Assembly (NCBI RefSeq): GCF_002741055.1
Contig: NZ_CP016809.1
Coordinates: forward strand, 6,302,501-6,366,500
Reading direction: 5' to 3'
DNA from: Paenibacillus ihbetae
Lineage (GTDB): Bacteria; Bacillota; Bacilli; Paenibacillales; Paenibacillaceae
DNA: 64,000 nucleotides
The notes beneath the pieces were generated by a model. The model ran no database searches. It was not told the origin of the DNA and saw only the letters and a list, made by a program, of their open reading frames with translations. Made by a program: the position numbers and the translations under genes. This document shows positions 8,555 to 16,165 of this stretch, piece by piece. The first letter of the stretch is position 1. Every line of letters starts with the position of its first letter.

Positions 8555-8596
8555 ATGACTCAAGATGGATATCTTTATAGACAAATTGGAGGTTGA
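8555..8596 (+). CDS. Second leader peptide MTQDGYLYRQIGG before the MFS exporter
   Basis: A 13-codon ORF with AAAGGAGAG upstream. Its stop overlaps the exporter's ribosome site and lies 5 bases before the exporter's likely TTG start, so the two are probably translationally coupled. Confidence 0.4.
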   Translation: MTQDGYLYRQIGG

Positions 8597-8601
8597 AAAG
8601 G

Positions 8602-9849
8602 TTGAAGCAAGAAAGAAGCACCCATGCACCAAGCCTGCTTCACAATCGGTTCCTGCAGACGATTTTATTATCAAGCGTGCTTCTGCAGATCGGGATCTGG
8701 GTACGTAATTTCGCCATTCTTTTGTACGTTGCGGATCGGACCAATAATGATCCATACGCCATTTCTTTAATTAGCGTGGCGGAATTCGCGCCTATTTTTG
8801 TGTTCTCGTTCATTGGCGGTACATTTGCCGACCGTTGGCGGCCGAAACGAACGATGATTTGGTGCGATTTATTATCCGCGGTATCGGTATTCGCAGTGCT
8901 TCTGACCATCCATTACGGTTCATGGCAATTCGTCTACCTGGTCGCGTTCATCTCGGCAATTCTTTCGCAGTTCTCGCAGCCTTCAAGCATGCGGTTGTTC
9001 AAGTACCATGTTCCTGAGGAACAGCTGCAGCAAGGGATGGCTCTATTCCAATCGCTGATGGCCATCTTTATGGTGCTTGGCCCGATGCTTGGCACCTTCG
9101 TATACAGTACGTTTGGACTGGAAATATCGATCGCTGTCATGGGCGTGGTTTTTTTGCTGTCCGCGCTAGTTCTCGTCCGCCTGCCTGAGGATAATTTGAA
9201 GCCGCAAACGGCCGCAGTAAAAGGGCAATTCCGCAAAGATTTTGCCGAAGGCTTTCGCTATGTTTGGCAAAGCCAAGTTCTGCGCATGCTCGGACTCGCA
9301 TTTATTCTCGCGGGACTCGCTGTTGGCGTAGCCCAAGCGCTCAATCTGTTTATCGTAACGGAGCGTCTGGGACGAAGCGAGGAGTTCCTGCAGTACCTGC
9401 TGATGGTCAATGGCGGAGCCATGCTGATCGGCGGCGGGGTTGTCGCAGTTTTTGCCAAGAAGGTTCCGCCTCAGCTTCTTCTTGCTGTGGGCATGCTGTC
9501 AGGAGCGGTCTGCACGGCCATCGTCGGTTATTCGACGAGCGTTCCGGTCACGCTGGCCGTGCAATTTGTAAATGGGCTGGTTTTCCCTTGCATCCATATC
9601 GGAATCAGCACCATGATCCTGAAATGGTCACATGCTTCCATTGTCGGCCGCGTAAATGGAGTTCTGAATCCGATGTTCGTCGGCATGATGGTCATATCCA
9701 TGTCGTTCGCCGGCGCGCTAAAGGATGCTTTCTCGCTGAGCACGATCTATGGCGGAGCAGGAATCTTATTCCTTCTTGGTGCGTTGGTCATGGTGCCGAT
9801 CATGAAGCAAAAAGCGCCTGAGCATGTACTTACTGCGCAAGAGACGTAA
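8602..9849 (+). CDS. MFS exporter of the MFS_3/macrolide-efflux type
   Basis: A 415-residue membrane transporter with about twelve hydrophobic segments. GGTFADRWRPKRTMIWCDLL (loop 2-3) is the major-facilitator motif A. The overall pattern resembles Mef/enterobactin-exporter-like drug/H+ antiporters. TTG 8602 is 9 bases behind GGAGG (8588-8592); TTG 8593 touches the ribosome site and is less likely. Two short leader ORFs precede it, which hints at antibiotic-responsive translation. The gene stands alone and is followed by a terminator. The exported compound is not predictable. Confidence 0.85.
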   Translation: MKQERSTHAPSLLHNRFLQTILLSSVLLQIGIWVRNFAILLYVADRTNNDPYAISLISVAEFAPIFVFSFIGGTFADRWRPKRTMIWCDLLSAVSVFAVLLTIHYGSWQFVYLVAFISAILSQFSQPSSMRLFKYHVPEEQLQQGMALFQSLMAIFMVLGPMLGTFVYSTFGLEISIAVMGVVFLLSALVLVRLPEDNLKPQTAAVKGQFRKDFAEGFRYVWQSQVLRMLGLAFILAGLAVGVAQALNLFIVTERLGRSEEFLQYLLMVNGGAMLIGGGVVAVFAKKVPPQLLLAVGMLSGAVCTAIVGYSTSVPVTLAVQFVNGLVFPCIHIGISTMILKWSHASIVGRVNGVLNPMFVGMMVISMSFAGALKDAFSLSTIYGGAGILFLLGALVMVPIMKQKAPEHVLTAQET

Positions 9850-9908
9850 TCTTGCTGGATTTAAAAAGATTGCGATGATAATGAAAACAAATCGTAGAAG
9901 AAATACGC

Positions 9909-9942
9909 GAAGGCAGCCGGTCTGATGATCTGCTGCCTTTTC
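9909..9942 (+). terminator. Terminator after the MFS exporter
   Basis: AAGGCAGC (9910-9917) pairs with GCTGCCTT (9932-9939), followed by TTC; short but clear. Confidence 0.65.
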
Positions 9943-10078
9943 ATTTGCTAGCTGCAGGATCCTGTGGTGGTAAAGTCGAAAATAACGGTGTAACCATTTA
10001 CTAACAAATGCACGGACACAATGCTTTTATCTCATTTTGCAGGAAGAATAAAATCATATTTAGCGACGGAGGAATAAG

Positions 10079-10294
10079 ATGGAGTCGAAGGATGAGCGTA
10101 CTTCAAACGATCAGATCATGGAATCAATCCGAAGTTTAACCGGGAACGATGCTAAGACTTTCTTGAACCTTATCTACGCACTTTTGAAAGATAACACGAA
10201 TCCGAGCGAGCATTTGGTTTCACAGGTTTTATCCATTTACGAGAAAAAGATACCGAGAGTGGTAAAGGCAAGACAGGATCGGAGCAGTGGCTAA
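10079..10294 (+). CDS. Small hypothetical protein, 71 residues
   Basis: A charged, helical 71-residue cytoplasmic protein with a GGAGG ribosome site a few bases before ATG 10079 and a terminator-like hairpin just behind it. The middle (AKTFLNLIYALLKDN) looks like an amphipathic helix. No signal peptide, no cysteines and no family I recognise. It sits alone between the exporter and the hxl operon. Confidence 0.6.
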   Translation: MESKDERTSNDQIMESIRSLTGNDAKTFLNLIYALLKDNTNPSEHLVSQVLSIYEKKIPRVVKARQDRSSG

Positions 10295-10322
10295 GCTGCT
10301 ATAAATCCAAAGGCCATGTCGT

Positions 10323-10378
10323 AAAGATCCCTTTCAGAATGTCCGTGTGACAGAGGAGAAGGGGATCTTTCATTCTTC
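10323..10378 (+). terminator. Terminator-like hairpin after the 71-residue protein
   Basis: AAAGATCCCTTTC (10323-10335) pairs with GAAGGGGATCTTT (10358-10370) over 13 bp with one G-U; the tail is only moderately T-rich. Confidence 0.5.
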
Positions 10379-10475
10379 TACAGAATCACTCGTGCTGCCG
10401 CCTCTAGTTTGTATCCGTTCGTTGAACCAATAATTATACATAAAAAATGAAGCCTCGAAACCCTTGTCTCCCTTT

Positions 10476-10547
10476 ATTACTTACTTGCAGGTTAGTATCT
10501 CACTTACAAGTACGTACTTCCGGATTGCACAGTGTTTCCTCTACAAT
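10476..10547 (+). promoter_or_regulatory. hxlA promoter region with candidate HxlR sites
   Basis: A -10 box TACAAT (10542-10547) has no good -35, as expected of an activator-dependent promoter. Just upstream are a perfect 12-bp palindrome AAGTACGTACTT (10508-10519) and TTACTTACTTGCAGG-TTAGTA (around 10480-10496), AT-rich TACTT repeats like HxlR/YodB-family operators. The B. subtilis hxlA promoter is likewise activated by HxlR bound to tandem sites. Assignment is by position and base pattern only. Confidence 0.5.
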
Positions 10548-10592
10548 GCTCGTGTAAGCAAACCAATACGTTCATAAGGAGAGATCAACCAT

Positions 10593-11225
10593 ATGGAACT
10601 TCAATTGGCATTGGATTTAGTGAACATTCCGGAAGCGAAGCAAGTGGTGGCCGAGGTAGGCGAACATATTGATATCGTAGAAATCGGCACGCCGGTCGTC
10701 ATTAACGAAGGGCTGCATGCCGTGAAAGCGATCAAGGAGGCCTTCCCGCATTTGCGAGTGCTGGCTGACCTCAAAATCATGGATGCCGGCGGATATGAGG
10801 TAATGAAAGCATCCGAAGCTGGTGCGGATATCATAACGGTGCTGGGGGTATCCGACGATTCCACGATTAAAGGTGCCGTGGCCGAAGCCCGGAAACAGGG
10901 GAAGCAGGTCATGGTGGATATGATTAATGTAAAAGACATTGAGGGCAGGGCACAGGAGCTTGATGCCTTCGGCGTGGATTATATTTGCGTCCATTCGGGC
11001 TATGACCACCAGGCGGAAGGCAAGAATTCCTTCGAGGAATTGGCAGCCATCAAACGTGTCGTTAAACATGCCAAAACCGCCGTTGCGGGAGGAATCAAGC
11101 TGGAGACTCTTCCTGAAGCCATTCAAGCGAAGCCGGATCTCGTCATCGTTGGCGGTGGAATCACGGGTCAATCCGATAAGAAGAGCGTGGCCGCTAAAAT
11201 GAATCAATTGGTTAAGGATGCCTAA
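10593..11225 (+). CDS. hxlA: 3-hexulose-6-phosphate synthase
   Basis: This enzyme condenses formaldehyde with ribulose 5-phosphate to 3-hexulose 6-phosphate, the first step of the ribulose monophosphate pathway. The 210-residue TIM barrel matches the usual size. Visible family motifs are LALDLVNIPEA at the first strand, LADLKIMDAGGYE with the catalytic Asp/Lys, VMVDMINV, VHSGYD and VAGGIKLET. AAGGAG precedes ATG 10593. The end overlaps hxlB by 8 bp, so the two are translationally coupled. The HxlR activator gene follows. In a non-methylotroph this serves formaldehyde detoxification. Confidence 0.95.
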   Translation: MELQLALDLVNIPEAKQVVAEVGEHIDIVEIGTPVVINEGLHAVKAIKEAFPHLRVLADLKIMDAGGYEVMKASEAGADIITVLGVSDDSTIKGAVAEARKQGKQVMVDMINVKDIEGRAQELDAFGVDYICVHSGYDHQAEGKNSFEELAAIKRVVKHAKTAVAGGIKLETLPEAIQAKPDLVIVGGGITGQSDKKSVAAKMNQLVKDA

Positions 11226-11793
11226 CCAGGTGAGCAATCCAATCTTTAGGCAGGCCGTCCTAATCGCCAAAGAGCTATCCGAATCCGTACAGAAGCTCGA
11301 AGCCGTCCAGATTGAAGCGTTGATCGAACGAATCCTGCATGCCGATGCCGTCTTTGTAGCGGGTGGGGGCAGATCCGGTCTGGTGATGCGAACCTTTGCC
11401 ATGCGGTTAATGCAGATGGGATTTAACGTTCACGTCGTGGGCGACACAGTTACTCCAGCCATCCGGCCAGGCGACTTGCTTGTTATCGGTTCAGGTTCAG
11501 GAGAGACGCCGAGCCTGGTTGCGATGGCCCAGAAAGCCAAGCAAATCGGCTCGAACGTAGCCGTCCTAACAATCCGGCCCGAATCCCGGATCGGGAAGCT
11601 TTCCGATGCGATCGTGCACCTGCCGGGAAGTACGAAGGATCAGCACGAGCATGCTCTCGTGACCGTTCAGCCGATGGCGTCTCTGTTTGAGCAGACGATG
11701 CTGATTGTGCTGGATTCCATCATTTTGCGATTAATGGAAGTAAGCGAGCTCCAATCGGACCAGATGTTCAGCCTGCATGCCAATCTGGAGTAG
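11218..11793 (+). CDS. hxlB: 6-phospho-3-hexuloisomerase
   Basis: A SIS-domain isomerase converting 3-hexulose 6-phosphate to fructose 6-phosphate, which completes formaldehyde fixation. The 191-residue length is typical. The sugar-phosphate-binding signature is VAGGGRSGLVMRTFAMRL, followed by a serine-rich loop GSGSGETPSL. ATG 11218 overlaps the hxlA stop by 8 bp; an in-frame GTG at 11230 is an alternative start. Directly downstream is hxlR on the same strand, unlike B. subtilis where hxlR is divergent. Confidence 0.95.
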   Translation: MPNQVSNPIFRQAVLIAKELSESVQKLEAVQIEALIERILHADAVFVAGGGRSGLVMRTFAMRLMQMGFNVHVVGDTVTPAIRPGDLLVIGSGSGETPSLVAMAQKAKQIGSNVAVLTIRPESRIGKLSDAIVHLPGSTKDQHEHALVTVQPMASLFEQTMLIVLDSIILRLMEVSELQSDQMFSLHANLE

Positions 11794-11875
11794 GCCACAC
11801 CGAGACGCAGTATGTTCCGCTTTGATGGGATCTCCGTGACCGTTGTATACTATTAAGAAAGAAGGGGTGATATTT

Positions 11876-12232
11876 ATGGCAAATGAAGTCAAGAAACGGA
11901 TAAATCTCAAAGAAATTAACTGCCATAAGGAGCTAACCCTGGCGGTCATCGGAGGCAAGTGGAAGCTGATCATCCTGTGGCATCTTGGATTGGAGGGCGT
12001 TAAACGCTTCGGCGAGCTGAACCGAATGATTCCCCACATCACGCAGAAAATGCTGACGAACCAGCTTCGTGAACTGGAGGAGGATCAGCTGGTCCAACGC
12101 GTCGTTTACCCCGAGGTTCCGCCTCGAGTCGAATATTCGTTAACACCTTACGGGGAGAGCTTAATGCCCATCTTGAAACTGATGTACGATTGGGGAAAGG
12201 ATTACGGCGAACAGGTCGTCTGGACCAAATGA
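11876..12232 (+). CDS. hxlR: HxlR formaldehyde-sensing transcriptional activator
   Basis: A 118-residue winged-helix protein of the HxlR family that activates hxlAB when formaldehyde is present. [16 protein letters not shown] near the N-terminus keeps Cys16 and Lys18 with the same Cys-x-Lys spacing as the sensing pair of B. subtilis HxlR (Cys11/Lys13), which formaldehyde cross-links. The helix-turn-helix region ([20 protein letters not shown]) and a beta wing ([15 protein letters not shown]) follow. GAAGGGGTGA lies 5 bases before ATG 11876; the longer frame from 11843 has no ribosome site. Candidate target sites lie before hxlA. Confidence 0.9.
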   Translation: MANEVKKRINLKEINCHKELTLAVIGGKWKLIILWHLGLEGVKRFGELNRMIPHITQKMLTNQLRELEEDQLVQRVVYPEVPPRVEYSLTPYGESLMPILKLMYDWGKDYGEQVVWTK

Positions 12233-12314
12233 TGGAGCACTTATGCGTTCTAAGAAACAAAGGGGCCGCATGCGGCATTTCATTATCAATATAATCAGCA
12301 GGCAGGCATGCGCA

Positions 12315-12352
12315 AATAGAACCACCCGTTAATCGGGTGGTTCTATTGTCGT
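12315..12352. terminator. Bidirectional terminator between hxlR and the SLH gene
   Basis: Perfect 14-bp stem: AATAGAACCACCCG with CGGGTGGTTCTATT, 5-base loop. It serves the two convergent genes. Confidence 0.85.
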
Positions 12353-12366
12353 TGCCGACTTATTCC

Positions 12367-14817
12367 TCATTGCGTTTTCGGTGCGTCAATGAAATGAATC
12401 TCCGGCTGCCAATTCATTGCGAAATCACTCATCCCGTTTATCATGATTCTGAACTTACCGCCAGGAAGCTCGCCGGCCAGCTTGGACAGCCCTTTGGGGG
12501 TAATCTGAATCATAACGGCGCGTTTATCCTGCGTGATTCCTGACTCGAAGTCTTCTCCGTCCACTAACGGGAAGATATCGATGGAATTTTGGCCGAAATC
12601 GCCGTTAGCGGAGTAATCCACCTGGACCCTCAGTGGAATGGTCTGAGGATAGGAATATACCGGTTCAGCGGATTGGAATAAGAAGATCCCTTGAGCGCTG
12701 TCGTAGGTTACTCCCGTAACTGTCGGGGGCTCGGAATCAAACCGGATAGGCAATTCGATCTTACCCGCTTCGGCATCCTTCTCGAATACCTTAAAGATGA
12801 GAGAGACCGGGCGGTCTTGATCAACATTCGGAACTGGCGCTACCTGGATGCCCTGATCACCGCCAGTCAACTGGATGAGCGACGGATCGGAAGTCTCGAT
12901 CTCGATATGTCCAATCGTTTCGCCTTCTGACTGAATCTGGAACCCGTAAGCGACAGGATCATAATGGATTTCCAGTTCTGTGAAAGCATCGTCTCTCGTT
13001 ACCTCAATCAAGTTTCCAATATTCCTTATATCATATCGGTCTTCCTCCAATGAGGAGTCCGTAATTCGTGCTGACATACCATTCACGCTCAACCTGTTGC
13101 TGTTTAACACAAACGATGCATTTTCCTCAGCCGGGGAGATCTTGAGGGGCTTTAGTCGACTCTTCTTAAAGGCTTCGATTTGTTGGTATAGTTGGTTATA
13201 AGCACTGGCTAGGCGCTCTATCGTCGAATTTGGGCTGTCCGCAACAGAGTAAGCGTTCAGGATCGCTTGGTCCAATTGCTCGAACGCAAACGGCGGGTAT
13301 GTATCGGACGTGTTCCCTGGAGTTGAGTTGTCGCGGAGCGTCTCGGCTGATGCAATCAGCTCCTCTAGCAGACTTCTTACGTTGTCCGGCAAATATTGAA
13401 CCGCGGTCGGCCCGAAAGCTGGCGATGGCTTGCCGTTGGCGCTGCGGACGACGGTCGAGGCTGATAACGGAGCATACACGACTTCCACCGGCCTTGCCAT
13501 AGGCTGCGGCTCGGCAAGAGTAACGAGAATATATTGCCCCGTAATCTCAATCCGTTTAATTTCTTGCGGCAATCTCAGCTCTCCATCCTTGGTATATATG
13601 GATATTTCATTGACACTTGGTACGTAGAGGGGGTTAAGTGTCTCGTCGTAAGCGATCGCGAGTGACCGTCCATCGAAAAAATGCAGCGTTGGCTGCTTCA
13701 TCTGTGGTGCGGAAAGGGTAATCTTACCGGAAGGCGCCGACACATTGCCGGCAGCATCGACCGCATACACTTTGTAATCGCCCGGTGACAGATTTGAGGT
13801 TGCAATCTGCGTTTCGGTTTGAGCAGCGGCAACGATGGTTTTGTTGGCAAGCTTGTCGGTGACAAAGGATTCAAGCTGGGCTTTCGTGGATGCGTTCAAT
13901 GAATATGGAACGAAGTAAACGATACCGGTTTCGCTGCTAGTGACAGCCACGTTCTCTCCTACGACGAGGGCGTCGGCAGACAATAGCCACACGGTCGGAG
14001 CGGTAGTGTCCGGTGTGCTTGGGTTCCCGCCCGGATTCGGGTTGCTTGGCGCGGTTGATCCACCGCCGCTGCCTCCGGTGGGCGGCGTTGGGTTCTGAGT
14101 CGGCTTTTCGGGAGGAGGAGGCGTTTGCTCGTCAGGCCCAGGCGTTTGAACCGGCGGTTCAGATGGAGTTTCGATCTGTTCCTTCACTTTCAGGAGTCGG
14201 CTGGCGGCCAAAACAACGGATTGCCTGTCCGCTTGGCCGGTCGGGTTAAAGATCTCGTCGTTAATTCCCTTCATAATCCCAAGCTCCACAGCCGCTGCAA
14301 CGTAATACTTGGCGTAGTCGGCGATGCTTGCCGCATCGGAGAATTTCAAATTACTATCCATGTCTCCAATTTCAACCTTTCCAATATCAGCGACGCTTAA
14401 GGCTCTTATCAAAAACACCGCCATATCTTGCCGGGTTAGGTTCTGTCCCAGGCCAAGCGACTCGTTGCCCACGCCTTTAATCAAGCCGGCTTTGACAGCA
14501 GCCTCAACGAATGCGTAAGCGTAGTGATCCTCCGGAACGTCTTTGAATGTCGGCTTATCGGGGCTGGAATAAACATCAAGCTTTAATGCCTTCGCCAAGA
14601 TGATGGCAAAGTCCTGGCGCTCGATTTTGCCGGTCGGATCGAACTTGCCGTTGCCCTTTCCAGCGATAACGCCCTGTTCCACTAATTCCAAAATCGCATC
14701 CTTGGCGTAGGATTGATTGATATCGTTCAGCGAAATGGAAGCCCCGTGGACGGGATACGCGCATGCGCTCAGCAGCGCTGCCGTGGTCATTACTTTGACG
14801 ATGAGTTTACGTTTCAG
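12367..14817 (-). CDS. SLH-domain cell-surface protein with Ig-like and unknown domains; probable CTG start
   Basis: A secreted protein held to the cell wall by three N-terminal SLH repeats (starting at SLNDINQSYAKDA, FKDVPEDHYAYAF and FSDAASIADYAKY), which bind pyruvylated wall polymer. A Pro/Thr/Gly-rich linker follows (about residues 217-275). Next is an Ig/FN3-like domain (TAPTVWLLSADAL to KITLSAPQ), then about 430 residues of further domains I do not recognise. The signal peptide is basic then hydrophobic, ending near HGA. The frame has no ATG, GTG or TTG in the right place. AGGGGG on this strand (14830 to 14825) sits 7 bases before CTG 14817, giving MKRKLIVKVMTT, so CTG is the best start. 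The first internal ATG would remove the basic end of the signal peptide. Confidence 0.8.
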   Translation of the reverse strand: MKRKLIVKVMTTAALLSACAYPVHGASISLNDINQSYAKDAILELVEQGVIAGKGNGKFDPTGKIERQDFAIILAKALKLDVYSSPDKPTFKDVPEDHYAYAFVEAAVKAGLIKGVGNESLGLGQNLTRQDMAVFLIRALSVADIGKVEIGDMDSNLKFSDAASIADYAKYYVAAAVELGIMKGINDEIFNPTGQADRQSVVLAASRLLKVKEQIETPSEPPVQTPGPDEQTPPPPEKPTQNPTPPTGGSGGGSTAPSNPNPGGNPSTPDTTAPTVWLLSADALVVGENVAVTSSETGIVYFVPYSLNASTKAQLESFVTDKLANKTIVAAAQTETQIATSNLSPGDYKVYAVDAAGNVSAPSGKITLSAPQMKQPTLHFFDGRSLAIAYDETLNPLYVPSVNEISIYTKDGELRLPQEIKRIEITGQYILVTLAEPQPMARPVEVVYAPLSASTVVRSANGKPSPAFGPTAVQYLPDNVRSLLEELIASAETLRDNSTPGNTSDTYPPFAFEQLDQAILNAYSVADSPNSTIERLASAYNQLYQQIEAFKKSRLKPLKISPAEENASFVLNSNRLSVNGMSARITDSSLEEDRYDIRNIGNLIEVTRDDAFTELEIHYDPVAYGFQIQSEGETIGHIEIETSDPSLIQLTGGDQGIQVAPVPNVDQDRPVSLIFKVFEKDAEAGKIELPIRFDSEPPTVTGVTYDSAQGIFLFQSAEPVYSYPQTIPLRVQVDYSANGDFGQNSIDIFPLVDGEDFESGITQDKRAVMIQITPKGLSKLAGELPGGKFRIMINGMSDFAMNWQPEIHFIDAPKTQ

Positions 14818-14886
14818 ATAAAATCCCCCTAATGAAATGATAAAATCCACGCCGAATAAAGGAATCCTTAACGGATTCGTGATCTT

Positions 14887-14916
14887 ATCATATATGCCGA
14901 GGGTCCCAGCTTGCAA
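14887..14916 (-). promoter_or_regulatory. Candidate promoter of the SLH-domain gene
   Basis: Reading the minus strand: TTGCAA, 18-bp spacer, TATGAT. It gives a leader of about 60 nt before the CTG start. Confidence 0.4.
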
Positions 14917-15192
14917 TCAATTTTTTAGGAGAATGGTCCGATGTTGAAACGGGAAAAGGGCCCGGTAAATAAGGAGGGAGATTTCCGATTCTTCCATCTA
15001 ATCTGCAACTTGAAGTGGGGTGCGGACTCCTATTTTTAAGCAGCTCAAGTAAAGTGATATCTTTTACGTTTCGCATGCCTGCGTTCGGAATAGACCGATC
15101 GGCAGGTCATGGATATTTGGTAAAAGCTGCAGCATAAAATTGGGTTTAAAGGGGAGGATAATTCAATCCATATAAGAAGGAGCTGAAGGAGA

Positions 15193-15420
15193 ATGACGAA
15201 TCACCCCAAAGATGACTACGGCGTACTAGGCAGCGACATCGAAATCGATTCGGATGTGAATGAGGATCGTAATCGTGAGGAGCAGCTGGATGATTCCTTT
15301 GAGTCCTGGTATGAACATATGAATAACCAGATAAAGCAGCAGTTGAAACTCACGAACGTTCCGGAGGACGGTGTATTCGATTCGGTTGCCGGAACAGAAG
15401 AAGATTCTGCCCGGCGTTAA
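15193..15420 (+). CDS. Acidic hypothetical protein, 75 residues
   Basis: A strongly acidic 75-residue cytoplasmic protein (many Asp/Glu in DIEIDSDVNEDRNREEQLDD) with repeated AAGGAG ribosome sites before ATG 15193. The C-terminal half contains WYEHMNNQIKQQLKL, a probable helix. No family recognised. The 376-bp gap before it, back to the SLH gene, holds that gene's promoter and no other gene I can support. Confidence 0.55.
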   Translation: MTNHPKDDYGVLGSDIEIDSDVNEDRNREEQLDDSFESWYEHMNNQIKQQLKLTNVPEDGVFDSVAGTEEDSARR

Positions 15421-15516
15421 GCGTGTTCCGCCGAACCGGATTAACCATGCTTCAATGCGGGTGGGCATACGAGCGAGAAAGCTCCCACCGAAACGAGTGG
15501 TCCCATTGAAATGTAA

Positions 15517-15545
15517 AACCCACTGTTAAATCATACAGTGGGTTC
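15517..15545 (-). terminator. Terminator of the Gly-rich membrane protein gene
   Basis: ACCCACTGT and ACAGTGGGT form a stem with an 8-base loop; on the minus strand the stem is followed by TTTTACATTT. Confidence 0.65.
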
Positions 15546-15548
15546 TGA

Positions 15549-15995
15549 TTAATATTGCTTCCGCCTGCGAAACAATCTAATGATCGCATAAATAAGGATG
15601 ATCCATAGCCCAATGCTAAGTAGTGACAGCAATGGAACCCCAAGCGAAAAACCGGCAAACGGATTGAACAATGATCCCAATATTGTCCCCAATGCCAATC
15701 CCCCGAATAAACCTCCGAAAAAACCGCCGAACCCCGTTCGCGGCGTTGGAGTTGTTCTCGGTTGGCCCGGATTGCGAACGTTTTGGTCCGGTCTCCGCGT
15801 CGTACGCCCAGGGGTACCGATTCCCGGATTATAGGTTCGCCTAGGCGAGCGAAATCCTCCGCGTCTATAGGAATGTATCGTATCATCCTGTTCCTCTTGG
15901 CTATGATTTACATCGGGTTCACCGAAAACTTCGGCCGTGAAACATCCAAAAACCAAAGGAATTACCAAGAGCAGTATCAATAACTTCCTCATCAT
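15549..15995 (-). CDS. Exported Gly-rich membrane protein, Tim44-like layout
   Basis: A 148-residue protein with an N-terminal signal (MMRKLLILLLVIPLVFGC, with a cysteine in a near-lipobox VFGC context). An Arg/Pro/Thr-rich stretch follows (residues 35-80), then a glycine-rich hydrophobic block (GFGGFFGGLFGGLALG), then a C-terminal membrane helix ending in RLFRRRKQY. The Gly-rich block plus helix plus RRR end resembles the N-terminal part of bacterial Tim44-domain proteins, but the Tim44 ligand domain is absent. AAGGAGG lies 5 bases before this ATG; the longer frame has no such site. Role unknown. Confidence 0.65.
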   Translation of the reverse strand: MMRKLLILLLVIPLVFGCFTAEVFGEPDVNHSQEEQDDTIHSYRRGGFRSPRRTYNPGIGTPGRTTRRPDQNVRNPGQPRTTPTPRTGFGGFFGGLFGGLALGTILGSLFNPFAGFSLGVPLLSLLSIGLWIILIYAIIRLFRRRKQY

Positions 15996-16165
15996 ATGCA
16001 CCTCCTTCAGTAGTGTACCCTGGCGGCATAAGAACATTCAGACGTTTCAACACACAGAGGGACGAACGACTTGTCTAACGTTTACGAAATACTCGATTTC
16101 GTTTGATATTCACTTAACCTTTATGCTTTAGGCTTTTAGAGATAAAAAGCATGAAGGAGGAGCAC

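Noticed and set aside
10617..11402. 261-codon open frame on the minus strand
   Set aside because: Antisense to hxlA and hxlB, which are unmistakable.
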